From Alicyclobacillus sp. ALC3 (lineage in GTDB: Bacteria; Bacillota; Bacilli; Alicyclobacillales; Alicyclobacillaceae): a stretch of 64,000 bases of DNA. The notes beneath the pieces were generated by a model. That model worked only from the letters and a program-made list of their open reading frames with translations. It did not search any database and was not told the DNA's origin. The first letter of the stretch is position 1. Each line of letters begins with the position of its first letter. This document shows positions 24,792 to 33,806 of the stretch, piece after piece. The DNA lies in assembly GCF_028751195.1 (NCBI RefSeq), contig NZ_CP066784.1, forward strand, positions 806,001 through 870,000, written 5' to 3'. Made by a program: the position numbers and the translations under genes.

Positions 24792-26090
24792 ATGCCAAAC
24801 GCTGTTCTCAACAAAGATGTAGAGGTTCGATCAGGCGCCCACATCCTGTACATATTCCAAGAAGAGTCAGACTATCTAGACAACTTGGCCGCGTACGTCA
24901 TGGGCGGAATCAATCTAAATCAATTCGTGCTCGTCATCGACCATGCCCACATTTACGAAAAACTAAGAAACACGATTCTTGATAGATTGCCGGAAGAAAA
25001 CCTACAACGAGTTTTGTTCAGAGCAAGTGACGCGTTTTACGGTACGTACACAGAATTTCAAACGGACCGAATTGTTAGCGGTTTCGAGAGTTTGTTGAGT
25101 CCACTATTGCAGTCAAACCGGACCATACGAACTTGGGCTAAGGTCGTATGGCGAGACGATAAGAATATAGTTCCTACACTAGACCAGTTTGAAACGATGG
25201 CAGACGATAGTGTAAAGGGACAACGTCTAATTTCTGTATGTGCGTACGACGAGTCGCACACACCCAATGCGTTGGTGCTTAAGATGCTCAGAACTCATGA
25301 CTACCTGATGACAGACACAGAGTTAGTTGATTCGCCACTCTACGCCAAGAAAAGCACATATCCCTCCCTTTCCGTACAGTCCAAAACTGAGTCGGAAATT
25401 GATTTTTACAAGTCAAAACTTGATTTTGTCCACGCCGTTTCTCATGAAGTGCGTAATCCACTGACCGTCATCAGTGGTTACGCTAAAATTCTTCGCAGCA
25501 CTGAACCAACCCTAAGTGCTGCCGCCTCTGAGAAACTCATCACAATCGAACGGTATGTTAGTGCAATCGACCAAGAACTTACACACATCATGGAAACCGA
25601 GCAGATGCTTTCGAACGACTTGTTTATGAAGTTGGAACCCATTCACACATATGAGGTTGCCGCAAAGGTTGTAACATTAATGGAAACGAAAAGCATGGTA
25701 CAGAACGTTACGCTTGTTGCTGATGTAAATATTAGTGCACAAAATATAATTACAGGAAACACCACAGGACTAAGACTCATCCTGTCGAATTTAATCAGTA
25801 ACGCGATTAAGTACTCTCGAGAACATGGCAGGGTCGAGTTTACTTCCATGGTCAGTCAAGGGCGAACTTGGTTCATTGTCAAGGACAATGGTATTGGCAT
25901 GTCTGAGCGTCAGTTAGAATCCATGTTTGAAAAGTATGCGAAGTTTAGTGAAGGAACGAACGGTCAAGGAATTGGTTTGTATATAGTCAAAAAGCTGACG
26001 GACCGATTTCGGGGACGTGTTACGGTTAGCAGCCAGTTAGGGGTTGGGACGACTGTGTCCGTTGATTTCCCTTCCCTCGGCACAGATTAG
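24792..26090 (+). CDS. Orphan sensor histidine kinase with MEDS input domain
   Basis: 432 aa, soluble. Residues about 15-175 look like a MEDS domain (GAHILYIFQEESDYLDNLAAYVMGGI... and later DALVLKMLRTHD-like text), a sensory module found in DcmR and in kinases with hydrocarbon or redox input. Then a HisKA domain with phospho-acceptor His near residue 218 in HAVSHEVRNPLTVISGY, and an ATPase domain with N-box NLISNAIKYS, G1 DNGIGM and G2 GQGIGLYIVKKL. No response regulator is nearby and there is no membrane segment, so it may act in a phosphorelay or on a distant partner. Start ATG with GGGAG upstream. Confidence 0.82.
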   Translation: MPNAVLNKDVEVRSGAHILYIFQEESDYLDNLAAYVMGGINLNQFVLVIDHAHIYEKLRNTILDRLPEENLQRVLFRASDAFYGTYTEFQTDRIVSGFESLLSPLLQSNRTIRTWAKVVWRDDKNIVPTLDQFETMADDSVKGQRLISVCAYDESHTPNALVLKMLRTHDYLMTDTELVDSPLYAKKSTYPSLSVQSKTESEIDFYKSKLDFVHAVSHEVRNPLTVISGYAKILRSTEPTLSAAASEKLITIERYVSAIDQELTHIMETEQMLSNDLFMKLEPIHTYEVAAKVVTLMETKSMVQNVTLVADVNISAQNIITGNTTGLRLILSNLISNAIKYSREHGRVEFTSMVSQGRTWFIVKDNGIGMSERQLESMFEKYAKFSEGTNGQGIGLYIVKKLTDRFRGRVTVSSQLGVGTTVSVDFPSLGTD

Positions 26091-26437
26091 CGTCGTATTC
26101 GCCTACACTTCCTCATGGTCTCTCGAATAAAATCACGCCCTGTAGAGCCATCATGTTACTACCGCGCTATTTTGTCTGAAGGTTCATGGTGTCTGATGTC
26201 CAGATTCTGGCGAGCTAATGACGACGCAAATTGTCCGTTCAGGGCATTTTGGGGGAAGCGCTGGACATTGACGCCCGACTTGCATAGGTGATAATTTGCT
26301 TTTTACGAACGATGTTTGGAATCGCACAACAACACAACAGCGATTTCACCAACTACTGGTTGGGTATTTATGCATTCCGCAGATGGCAACCTTATTGCAT
26401 ATTCGCAGCCCGTTAGCTGAAGAACAACTCACGATTA
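26091..26437. other. Intergenic region, nothing identified
   Basis: About 350 bp between the kinase and a convergent acetyltransferase. I see no gene, RNA or repeat other than the terminator that follows. Confidence 0.4.
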
Positions 26438-26463
26438 AAGGGTAGCCTATGGCAGGCTACCCT
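26438..26463 (-). terminator. Terminator after the acetyltransferase gene
   Basis: AAGGGTAGCCT / AGGCTACCCTT perfect stem with a short loop, 9 bp after the stop codon; short T-run on minus. Confidence 0.7.
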
Positions 26464-26471
26464 TAACCCTC

Positions 26472-26978
26472 TCACTGCCTGTTGCTTGCCCAATAAATCA
26501 TGTCTTTCGATCGGGATACTTGTTTCATTCCTACCTTTTCGAGTACACGTACAGACGGTTTATTGTTGGCTAAGCACTCTGCAGTTACTCGACTGACGTT
26601 TGGTTGATGAAATGCCCATTCAATCATCGCCCAAGCCATTTCCGTAGCATATCCATTCCCCCGGTAAATTGGGACAATGTCATACCCGATTTCAACCATG
26701 CCAAGTTCATCCGGTGGAGATTTAAAGCCCATAGAGCCGATCACAATAGCATCCGCAACGTGAACAATCATCCCGCTCCATTGCCCCACGCCGGCATCTC
26801 GATCAAGTTCCTTCAACGTAGTTGGTAGCACGTATTCTCGGACCGGTTTATTTGGAAAATCTCTCGGTACTTCTAGACCTAATAATTGAGACAATCTTGA
26901 CGTGTCCTGAATGGCTGCCAACGCCAATGCTTGATTCCATGACACCATACGTAGGCGCTTCGTTTCTAAATCCGCCAC
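26472..26978 (-). CDS. GNAT-family N-acetyltransferase (RimJ/RimL-like)
   Basis: 168 aa, GTG start with AAGGGG about 9 nt upstream. ETKRLRM... at the start, then IGSMGFKSPPDELGMVEIGYDIVPIYRGNGYATEM (split for length), which holds the acetyl-CoA P-loop region R-G-x-G-x-A, and the C-terminal AECLANNKPSVRVLEKVGM, all typical of RimJ/RimL-type acetyltransferases. The substrate (ribosomal protein, small amine or drug) cannot be inferred. Confidence 0.8.
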   Translation of the reverse strand: MADLETKRLRMVSWNQALALAAIQDTSRLSQLLGLEVPRDFPNKPVREYVLPTTLKELDRDAGVGQWSGMIVHVADAIVIGSMGFKSPPDELGMVEIGYDIVPIYRGNGYATEMAWAMIEWAFHQPNVSRVTAECLANNKPSVRVLEKVGMKQVSRSKDMIYWASNRQ

Positions 26979-27134
26979 TTCACAAATCCCCTTTTCTTTG
27001 GGGACCGGTCATTTCCCAATCCCTTAGAAATTTTTATTGAGGACTGGTTTGAACTCAATCACAGGCATACCCCTTTGGGCTTCAGATTGGGTAAATAATA
27101 GCACAATTCACGCTTCCTCTACTCAAACTTTTCT

Positions 27135-27893
27135 GACCGGGTGGCTTGGTCACCTTACGGTGCCCTCGCCCCTCGGAACCGTGCGTGACCCCTTCGAATC
27201 ACACGGTTCAAGCCACCTTGCTGGTACGCTTGGCAACCCGTGACGCGGCGTGCGACTCCTCGCATACTCTTTCGAGTGTGACCCGTTGGCTCGTCTCTTG
27301 GACGGCTAATGGGTTCATAACAGGTCACTCCATTCGCCTCGTGCTACATGATTCCCGGTTTGGTCACCTCGGGCAAGTCTGCACGCTTTCGCGTCGGGAT
27401 ATCTCGGTGTTGTCACCGTCCCTATCCTTCTCGTTACAAGACGGCATTCGCTTTTTGCCCACTCTTCTACCCCCTAGGGAATTCGGCTTCACTCGCGTTC
27501 AGCTTACTGCTCCAGATGGAACAGACCCCATGGGGCTTACCTTGTTTCGTCGACAACCCCTTAATCAGATGTTTAGGTGCCCCGACTCCCGCGGTAGTTC
27601 GTGGAACTGCGAATCAGCAATAGGGGAATACTGACCCCGACTACTTGCCTTTTGGCTCAAGCGTAACAGGGGATTTCGCTTGCTTGTCGTGACGCGGTTT
27701 ATAAGGGGTTCACTTACGTTCGCCATGCATCTGCAACCTGGCTCCGGACCGAATTTCCCTATCAGCCTCGGCTCCATTGTCCCATGAACTTCGCAAGGCG
27801 GCGTTACCACCATCCCACGTCATGGTAGGTTCGCTGTCGCAGATCAGACCGTATGGGCTCTCACCATATGATCATCGACAACTTACAAGTCAC
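27135..27893 (-). mobile_element. ORF-less group II intron
   Basis: On minus the segment starts GTGACTTG (group II 5' end-like) near 27893. It has about 650 nt of structured sequence without a long protein frame, then a 34-nt domain V at 27176-27209: GAACCGTG pairing with CACGGTTC around an internal stem and CGAA loop. A small hairpin and GGTCAG (possible 3' AY end) follow near 27135. Length about 760 nt fits a complete ribozyme lacking its reverse transcriptase. Position 3 of domain V is A where the AGC triad normally has G. The 3' end is not fixed. It sits about 40 bp after the stop of the glycosyltransferase gene. Confidence 0.75.
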
Positions 27894-27935
27894 AACCCTT
27901 TAGCGACATAAAACATCTGCTGATATCAGAGACCC

Positions 27936-29189
27936 TTACACTGAAACATCCGCGTTTTGTCCAAATTGGCGCGTCGGCCTGTACTTCTCAAATATCCTCT
28001 GCAAGCCGAAGCCAAATAAAATCGCGAAACAGGGCATGAGTGGGTATCTAAATCTGTCCCAGGCAGGGAAAAAGAAAAATGCAGCCGTGTTATACAGGAT
28101 GAATAGGGCAGGCAGCGCGATCGCTCGCCAAGGGGTGCGTTTGCGCACAGCGAAAACCACAACCAGCATCCAAACCCAGTATGTGATGGTGTCGAACCAC
28201 ATTGCGACGCCTGTGAGTTTGTGGTATATCACGTGGACTGTCACACTCACGACATTCCAATCCACCCAGTACAAAAAGTAAATCTTGAGGAAGCCGTGAA
28301 GTACGGTCCAGAGCGGATGATGCAGGACGTGTTGAATAAAGAGGTGTGTTCCAATCTGGTCTTCCAGGACTTGATTGGTGCCAGCCGCCAACAGTGGGTT
28401 GACCTTTGGATTCCAGGACCAAAAGTACCAACCGTCTGCTTTGGTGCCCTGCCACAGATCGACTCCGCCATTGGTGGAGACGAGGATGAAGTGGTGCATG
28501 GCGATGGCGTTGCGGATGGTCACAGGGCAGACGCCAACGAGCATGGCCGTGGTAAAGAGGACAAGTTTGAGGACGGAAGCCCGCCAATTCTGACGCCGCA
28601 CCCAGATTTCATAAAGTAGAATCGCGGCCGGAAACAAGAGTGGAATGGGCCTCACATCGCAAGACAAGCCTAGGACAATCCCTGCAGCCACTGTCCACAG
28701 GGCCCAGTTGCCCCTCTCACTTCGCAGATACAGGAACAATGAGAGCATGACGAGAAACGTGAACAGTTCTTCTGACCCGAGGACGGAGTTCCATTCGATT
28801 TGACTCGGCAGAAGTGTGTATCCAACTGCAGCCAGAAATGATACCCTGCGATTCGATGTTGTCACAAGTGTCGTAAAGTAGATGAGTACCACAATGGCAA
28901 CGCTCAGTAGGGCGTTGGTCATGAGACCGACGAGCACAGATTTTGTCCCAAGGAGTCCAAAGACCAGTCGCAGGAAGAATGGGTAGCCAATTGGCCAGTA
29001 TGCGGTGTAGAGCGCCCCATCGCGATATCCCTGACCGTCAAGCATGGAGACTGCATGTGTGTAATACCACTCAAAATCGTAGAACTGGGGTGGGTGCATG
29101 TACAAAATCCAAAGGCCACGAATTAAGATGTTCAGGACTAGCAGAATGAGAAGATCAGCCCACTTCCTGTGGTCACTTACAAGATTCAA
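27936..29189 (-). CDS. Membrane glycosyltransferase, PMT/ArnT (GT39/GT83) family
   Basis: About 417 aa with roughly ten membrane helices and the family's first-loop motif after helix 1: HPPQFYDFEWYYTHAVSMLDGQGY with an acidic D-F-E pair, then YTAYWPIGYPFFLR. Such enzymes move sugars from polyprenyl-phosphate donors to proteins or lipids on the outer face of the membrane. TTG at 29189 is chosen for GGGGAG 7-8 nt upstream; an ATG at 29291 in the same frame adds 34 residues of unlikely basic sequence with a weak site. Acceptor unknown. Confidence 0.75.
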   Translation of the reverse strand: MNLVSDHRKWADLLILLVLNILIRGLWILYMHPPQFYDFEWYYTHAVSMLDGQGYRDGALYTAYWPIGYPFFLRLVFGLLGTKSVLVGLMTNALLSVAIVVLIYFTTLVTTSNRRVSFLAAVGYTLLPSQIEWNSVLGSEELFTFLVMLSLFLYLRSERGNWALWTVAAGIVLGLSCDVRPIPLLFPAAILLYEIWVRRQNWRASVLKLVLFTTAMLVGVCPVTIRNAIAMHHFILVSTNGGVDLWQGTKADGWYFWSWNPKVNPLLAAGTNQVLEDQIGTHLFIQHVLHHPLWTVLHGFLKIYFLYWVDWNVVSVTVHVIYHKLTGVAMWFDTITYWVWMLVVVFAVRKRTPWRAIALPALFILYNTAAFFFFPAWDRFRYPLMPCFAILFGFGLQRIFEKYRPTRQFGQNADVSV

Positions 29190-29365
29190 ACCCAAAACTC
29201 CCCGAGGTAAGCAATTTGAATAAAAACGTCTTGTAGTCCTTCCTCTTTGAATCAGACGATTGATAAATATTCTTTGTTGCAACAACGGCATCTTCTAGGG
29301 TATTCCCGGTCGATAGCGCAACAAGCGCGTCAGACGGTGTGTCACTTATGCCCCCATTACTGCAA

Positions 29366-30130
29366 TTATTTTTTCGGTTTAACGCATTTAATGATAAACG
29401 TTGCAGGAATAAGTTCTGCCTTCTCTGAGGAATACCATCTTGATGGGTTGCCTATCTCTGCATTCTCAGGAACGTACACATCTTCAACTACTCTTTCAAT
29501 TTGAAATCCCGTTCGAACCAATTCGTTTATGTAGTTACTAAGCTTCAATTGATTCACTATAGCTGTACGATCATTCCACGCCTCACACTGATGAAGTCCT
29601 TCCTCATGGTACGATTTCTTAACTACAAAAGAATCTCCTTCAAATTTGATACGGTTATGTAATGGATGTTCCCAGCTAAAAACAAAAATCCCACCTGGTT
29701 TCAGATAGCCGTAGACATTTTGTAATGTCGTTGGCAAGTCTACTGTCCATCCAATTGCGTATATCGAATAAACAATTTCGAAATAAGAGCGTGGTAAACC
29801 AGGGTCTTGTTCCATTGGTGATTGGAATAGCTGCTTCAATATAGCCATATAGGGCTCTAATAACGTTTTTGCTGTGGCTATCTGTATATCCGATAAATCG
29901 AGACCCCACAATTCCTCAGCTCCACGAGAAGCCATGTATTGAAGAGAATGACCACTTCCACACCCAATTTCCAACACTTTTGCACCTGAGATATCACCAA
30001 GGAGATTCAACTTGTCTTCATCGGGTGCAAATGGACCGTAGCTAGGCAATGCAGTTCTTCCAAAAAATCGGGGAGCAACTTCATCCCAGCTTTTTTTGTT
30101 CGATAAGATGAATCCCTCTGTCGTAGCCAT
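29366..30130 (-). CDS. Class I SAM-dependent methyltransferase
   Basis: 254 aa. SAM-binding motif I is VLEIGCGSGHSLQYM. The acidic end of strand 2 is in LWGLDLSD, and motifs II/III are near YFEIVYSIYAIGWTVD and LKPGGIFVFSWEHP. Resembles methyltransferase domain-11 proteins that act on small molecules. The C-terminus (RTGFQIERVVEDVYVPE) is typical too. Substrate unknown. It lies between the glycosyltransferase and an acetyltransferase but with gaps that do not suggest one operon. Confidence 0.82.
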   Translation of the reverse strand: MATTEGFILSNKKSWDEVAPRFFGRTALPSYGPFAPDEDKLNLLGDISGAKVLEIGCGSGHSLQYMASRGAEELWGLDLSDIQIATAKTLLEPYMAILKQLFQSPMEQDPGLPRSYFEIVYSIYAIGWTVDLPTTLQNVYGYLKPGGIFVFSWEHPLHNRIKFEGDSFVVKKSYHEEGLHQCEAWNDRTAIVNQLKLSNYINELVRTGFQIERVVEDVYVPENAEIGNPSRWYSSEKAELIPATFIIKCVKPKK

Positions 30131-30349
30131 GTATTATCCAATTTCTCCCTCAACGTTATTTTGTCGTTCCATCCAACTGATATGGCGTTCACTGTGTTTC
30201 TTCTGTAACTAATGCTGCCCAATAGCCCCATGGGCCGTCGCATGATAACAGTGCATGTTCATGTAATACCGAATTCATATGCTTCTGGTACTCAAGCCCC
30301 GGACGTTCTCTTCTATCCAAAGGTTAGAGCTAGTGCCGTTACCTCACTC

Positions 30350-30859
30350 TTAAACGAATTTAATATAGTGAATTGCTTGGACTGTTTTTCCATTCGATAC
30401 GAAGCGCGTAGGAATGCCATCAACGACCCTAAATCCAGATTTTTCAGGAACCCTCTGAGACCCTACATTTTGGGCCGAGACCATTGCTTTCAGCTGATGA
30501 ATGTTTAGCTCGTACTTGGCTTTTTCGCATATCAAAGACACTGCAAGCGTGGCATATCCTTTCCCACTAAATCGTTCTCCAACCCGATAGCCAAGACTAG
30601 CCGTTTGAAGGTTGGCTTGCACCTCGACGCCGCGCAAATTGATCCGGCCGACAATGTCTCCCGAAGAATTTCGCGCTAAGTAATACTGACATTCTCCACG
30701 TTTCTGTGCCCCGATATCATCCGCCATGACAGTTTGAAAATTGGAGAAATAATCATCTCCTCTATCAGTAACACTAGCGGCAAAATATCTACGATTCTCA
30801 AGTTCAAATTGCAATAGGTCCTTCGCATCGGATTCCTTTAGAAGACTAATATGTAGCAC
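30350..30859 (-). CDS. GNAT-family N-acetyltransferase
   Basis: 169 aa, GTG start with GGAGG 10 nt upstream. IVGRINLRGVEVQANLQTASLGYRVGERFSGKGYATLAV (in parts) holds the acetyl-CoA loop (FSGKGYA). The C-terminal HQLKAMVSAQNVGSQRVPEKSGFRVV matches RimJ/RimL-type enzymes, with Val where many have Leu in the RVLEK motif. Substrate unknown. Confidence 0.78.
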   Translation of the reverse strand: MLHISLLKESDAKDLLQFELENRRYFAASVTDRGDDYFSNFQTVMADDIGAQKRGECQYYLARNSSGDIVGRINLRGVEVQANLQTASLGYRVGERFSGKGYATLAVSLICEKAKYELNIHQLKAMVSAQNVGSQRVPEKSGFRVVDGIPTRFVSNGKTVQAIHYIKFV

Positions 30860-31151
30860 TCTACGCTTACCTCCAAAAAAAGCAGTTCATTTATTTAATA
30901 GAAATAGTACCCACATTCTCAATGTCGCCCTCATCACCAGAAGTGTGCCTCATCTTCGCCTTGTCAGTGTTGGTTCCTTGATGAATTAAACTGCCCGATA
31001 ACGACGTATCCAGAGAAACTCCGTCACTGTATATTTATGTGAAAGCAAGAGAAAATCCTTCTTCTGGATAATCCTCCGTGAGTCCCAACACAGGGCGTTT
31101 CAGCCACATGGAACAACGTCACTGGAAAGCCCACATGGCTGCAGAATCATG
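30860..31151. other. Intergenic region, nothing identified
   Basis: About 290 bp, AT-rich, without a supported gene or structure. Confidence 0.35.
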
Positions 31152-31409
31152 TTAGAAGTATACGCTCCCGAATCGAGGTCCTTTTGGTGCTCCATATTTC
31201 TTTATGGCTACTAACCACTTCCCGTTGATTTTATACATCGGCACAGTTCTCTTTGACCATTGAGAGTTTTGGAGTAGGATTTCGATATCTGCGACAGCAT
31301 GAGTTGAATTGGAGAGGGACATATCGAGAATCTTATAGCTCTTAAATGGCGCAGTATTCCAATAGTCCGGATTAGTACTTTCCTGTGACTGCAGCCATCC
31401 GTCCAACAC
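31152..31409 (-). pseudogene. Probable 5'-truncated small protein gene
   Basis: An 85-codon frame (VLDGWLQSQESTNPDYWNTAPFKS... KRTVPMYKINGKWLVAIKKYG) that reads like the C-terminal part of a secreted or lipoprotein NTF2-like domain. The frame stays open about 14 codons further upstream (NPNLESAYS) but no start codon with a ribosome-binding site is present before a stop. I therefore treat it as a remnant, though a short GTG-started gene is possible. Confidence 0.4.
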
Positions 31410-31478
31410 GCTATACGCACTCTCTAGATTTGGATTCCCCTTTTGTTATGTGCTGATACTGACCGGGAGGAGTCGGAC

Positions 31479-31577
31479 ATGCAAACATACAAGACGGCCT
31501 TGATGGCCATCACCCTAATAAAACTTGCGACTTTGAGTGCTATGGGGTTAAGCTGCAAGGATTCTCGAAATCCATAA
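31479..31577 (+). CDS. 32-aa hydrophobic peptide, possible secreted signal-peptide-like product
   Basis: ATG at 31479 with an ideal ribosome-binding site (GGGAGGAG, 6-nt gap). Product: basic start MQTYK, hydrophobic core (TALMAITLIKLATLSAMGL), polar end SCKDSRNP. The layout recalls Phr-type exported pro-peptides whose last five residues are the signal, but no Rap-type receptor gene is in the window. It could also be a leader or toxin-like peptide. Confidence 0.4.
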   Translation: MQTYKTALMAITLIKLATLSAMGLSCKDSRNP

Positions 31578-31904
31578 TCAAGAAATCAATATACATTGCA
31601 CACTAGTTAAACTCAAGCTTGTTTAGATCTCGATATAAACAATCAACAGGGAAGCGTTTTGGACATAGAAAGCCCAGCCAAAGCCACACGAATTCTAAAC
31701 TGAGTTATGGATCCGGTCAACATGACTAGCAACATCTGGACATCTTAAACCATCAACTTTTGGACATTACGAGGTAGCTAAAACACTATCATGTGCAGCG
31801 CGAGGCCAAAAACAACAGCGGTTCCCCGATGTCATCCAGCGGTTTCAGCACTTTTCAGCCAAGACCGCTACACTCACTCCCCCGACCATTTGCTCCCGAA
31901 ACAC
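31578..31904. other. Intergenic region left of the integrated element
   Basis: About 330 bp, AT-rich, no gene supported. It ends at the stranded tRNA-Ser terminator. Confidence 0.4.
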
Positions 31905-31931
31905 AAAAAAGCCGTGCTATGCACGACTTTT
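31905..31931 (-). terminator. Native terminator of tRNA-Ser, stranded by the integration
   Basis: On minus AAAAGTCGTGC, ATA loop, GCACGGCTTTTTT: a good Rho-independent terminator. It lies 5 nt from the duplicated tRNA-Ser 3' end (31937), exactly where the tRNA's own terminator would be if the element were absent. Confidence 0.8.
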
Positions 31932-31936
31932 CAGGC

Positions 31937-31995
<59 letters not shown>

Positions 31996-32102
31996 TGCGC
32001 CGCTGGTGTTGTGTTGAGTTTCATTCAGATGCCCTGAATGCTGCAACGGCGCGGTTTTTTTGACATTGAGGTCCAATAAGATTTGATTGGCGCCAACGAG
32101 TT

Positions 32103-32121
32103 AGGCGCACCACAGGCGCAC
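32103..32121. promoter_or_regulatory. Left arm-type integrase sites
   Basis: Two direct AGGCGCAC copies 11 bp apart, followed by GCAAAAC. The same pair with the same spacing is at 48410-48428. Such repeats flanking both cores suggest arm-binding sites of the integrase. Confidence 0.55.
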
Positions 32122-32303
32122 GCAAAACAGTCGCTTCAAGAACTAATCTTATTGCCAATAACCGAGCAGGAAACGCAAAGTACGCCCGGAATCGATTGGG
32201 CATGTAGACATCAAAATATTTTTTGACACGACCACGTCCTCCCCACCCTCACCCAGGATGCGGCATAGGAGTTCTCCGAAACAGGTTGATTACCGAAACC
32301 CGT

Positions 32304-32397
32304 GGAGGCTGGTCAATGGGACCAGTCTCACCTGCCATTGCCTTCAGTTCGGAAGGTATATCGAGCCTGGAGTCGTATATTGGTAGCAGAGGAAATG
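32304..32397 (+). repeat. 94-bp noncoding repeat, copy A
   Basis: Diverged direct copy of 35031-35124 (same length). Conserved parts are GGAGG(C/T)TGGTCAAT at the start, GAAGGTATATC in the middle and AGTCGTATATTG...CAGAGGAAATG at the end. It sits upstream of the protease/HEPN genes, as copy B sits upstream of the GIY-YIG gene. The remaining 32122-32665 shows no other feature. Confidence 0.7.
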
Positions 32398-32665
32398 TGG
32401 CACTTTTGATTCGTTTTGAGACGAGAAGCATTATCTGAAGGGCTTTCGTTGTAGTACTAACGGGGAGAAGAATTACACACATCGCTAGGGGAAGGAGCCT
32501 CATTATCACGATACATGCGGTTATGTTCGTAAATATGTGAGCCCGCTCGTAAATAGGGATATAATGTATATTGGACATACGGACAGTAATCCTGAATAGC
32601 AACTCTACTTGTTGCTTTCTTAGAAATTAATAACTTATGAGGTGTAGGCGAAGAGAAGTGAAACC

Positions 32666-32890
32666 ATGGCACTCAAGTTTCAGGCAGTCTTGTATCGGCT
32701 CCGACATAATGAAATTCGCGTACAGTACATCTATACGGGGCCAACAGATATGCGCGAACTAAAGGAAACGGATGCGGTTGTGCAGCCAACCATGCAGAAT
32801 GGGAAAACGAGAAGGATTTTGAGAAGATGTGCGCAGTTGAAAGCGAGGGCAGTTACTTACTGGAAGTTCCGCTATTCTTTGGTCCGATGA
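32666..32890 (+). CDS. Hypothetical basic protein, 74 aa
   Basis: MALKFQAVLYRLRHNEIRVQ... rich in Arg and Lys. Weak ribosome-binding site (GAAGTG). It ends just before the protease remnant. No family is recognised; it could be a small regulator or a chance frame in decayed sequence. Confidence 0.35.
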   Translation: MALKFQAVLYRLRHNEIRVQYIYTGPTDMRELKETDAVVQPTMQNGKTRRILRRCAQLKARAVTYWKFRYSLVR

Positions 32891-32893
32891 TGT

Positions 32894-33769
32894 TTGAATG
32901 GAGCTGTTACGGCTATGCATAGTCGCGGAATGAATAATAACGAACTATTATCTTTTACGACTGTCAGGATCGAATGCGACCTCCCGGGAGGCCAAACATC
33001 CTGCGGAACAGGGTTTCTCTTCAATTTCGTAGATCGTGGAGACCAGGGGTGTATTCCTTGCGTAGTAACTAATAAGCATGTCGTTCAGGGCGCTATACGA
33101 GGGCGATTTTCTATGCACAATGTCTGGAAGCTAAAAGAGGGTTCCTACCACACGTTTGAGACAGACAACTTTCAATCGCGCTGGATTTCACATCCCGATC
33201 CAGATATTGACTTGTGCGTGATGCCGATTTCATATCTCCTTACGGAAGAGAGGGAAATGGGCCATGCTCTTTTTTATCAATCGTTCGGAGTTCAACTTAT
33301 CCCTACTCAGGAACAGTACCTCGACTTAACCGCTCTTGAAGATGTCGTTATGATCGGTTATCCAAACGGGATTGGGACTCTGTGAACAACTTCCCCATCT
33401 TCCGTCATGGCTCTACAGCCACTCAACCGGGTGTAGATTACAACGGTGAACCAAAGTTCCTCATTGATATGGCATGTTTTCCTGGTTCGAACGGTTCACC
33501 AGTTTTACTGTACAACCCCGGAGGATACGCAACGCGAGAAGGCTTCACTTTCAAATCGCGTTTATACTTAATTGGTGTCTTATACGCGGGGCCAATGTTT
33601 ACTGCAGAAGGTGTTGCTGTATGTAGAAGAGATACCCGCTGTGCAAAAAGGGCTGTCGTCAACGCGCATTCCAATGAATTTAGGGGTGGTAATTCGGGCG
33701 ACCAAGTTGCTGGACTTCGAGAAAATCCTATTAAACGTGATTGATTCCGGAAACAGGAGAGTGAACTAG
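32894..33769 (+). pseudogene. Trypsin-like serine protease, inactivated by two frameshifts
   Basis: Read through both breaks it gives a protein of about 290 aa with chymotrypsin-fold landmarks: CGTGFLFNF, catalytic His in VVTNKHVV, Asp in PDIDLCVMPI, Ser in PGSNGSPVLLYN. Break 1 is near 33378: GYPNGIG runs into a stop in frame 1, while adding one T restores GYPNGIWDSVNNFPIF. Break 2 is near 33610: the expected VLLYVEEIPAVQKGLSSTRIPMNLGVVIRATKLLDFE (in parts) continues in another frame to a stop at 33769. The HEPN gene starts 38 bp later, so the two were probably one operon. Confidence 0.82.
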
Positions 33770-33806
33770 CTCACTGGCGAGATACCCGCAGTAGAGGAGC
33801 TGACAA

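Noticed and set aside
27146..27634. Plus-strand frames of 60-160 codons in the intron region
   Set aside because: They run across the group II intron on the opposite strand, lack domains and have no ribosome-binding site.
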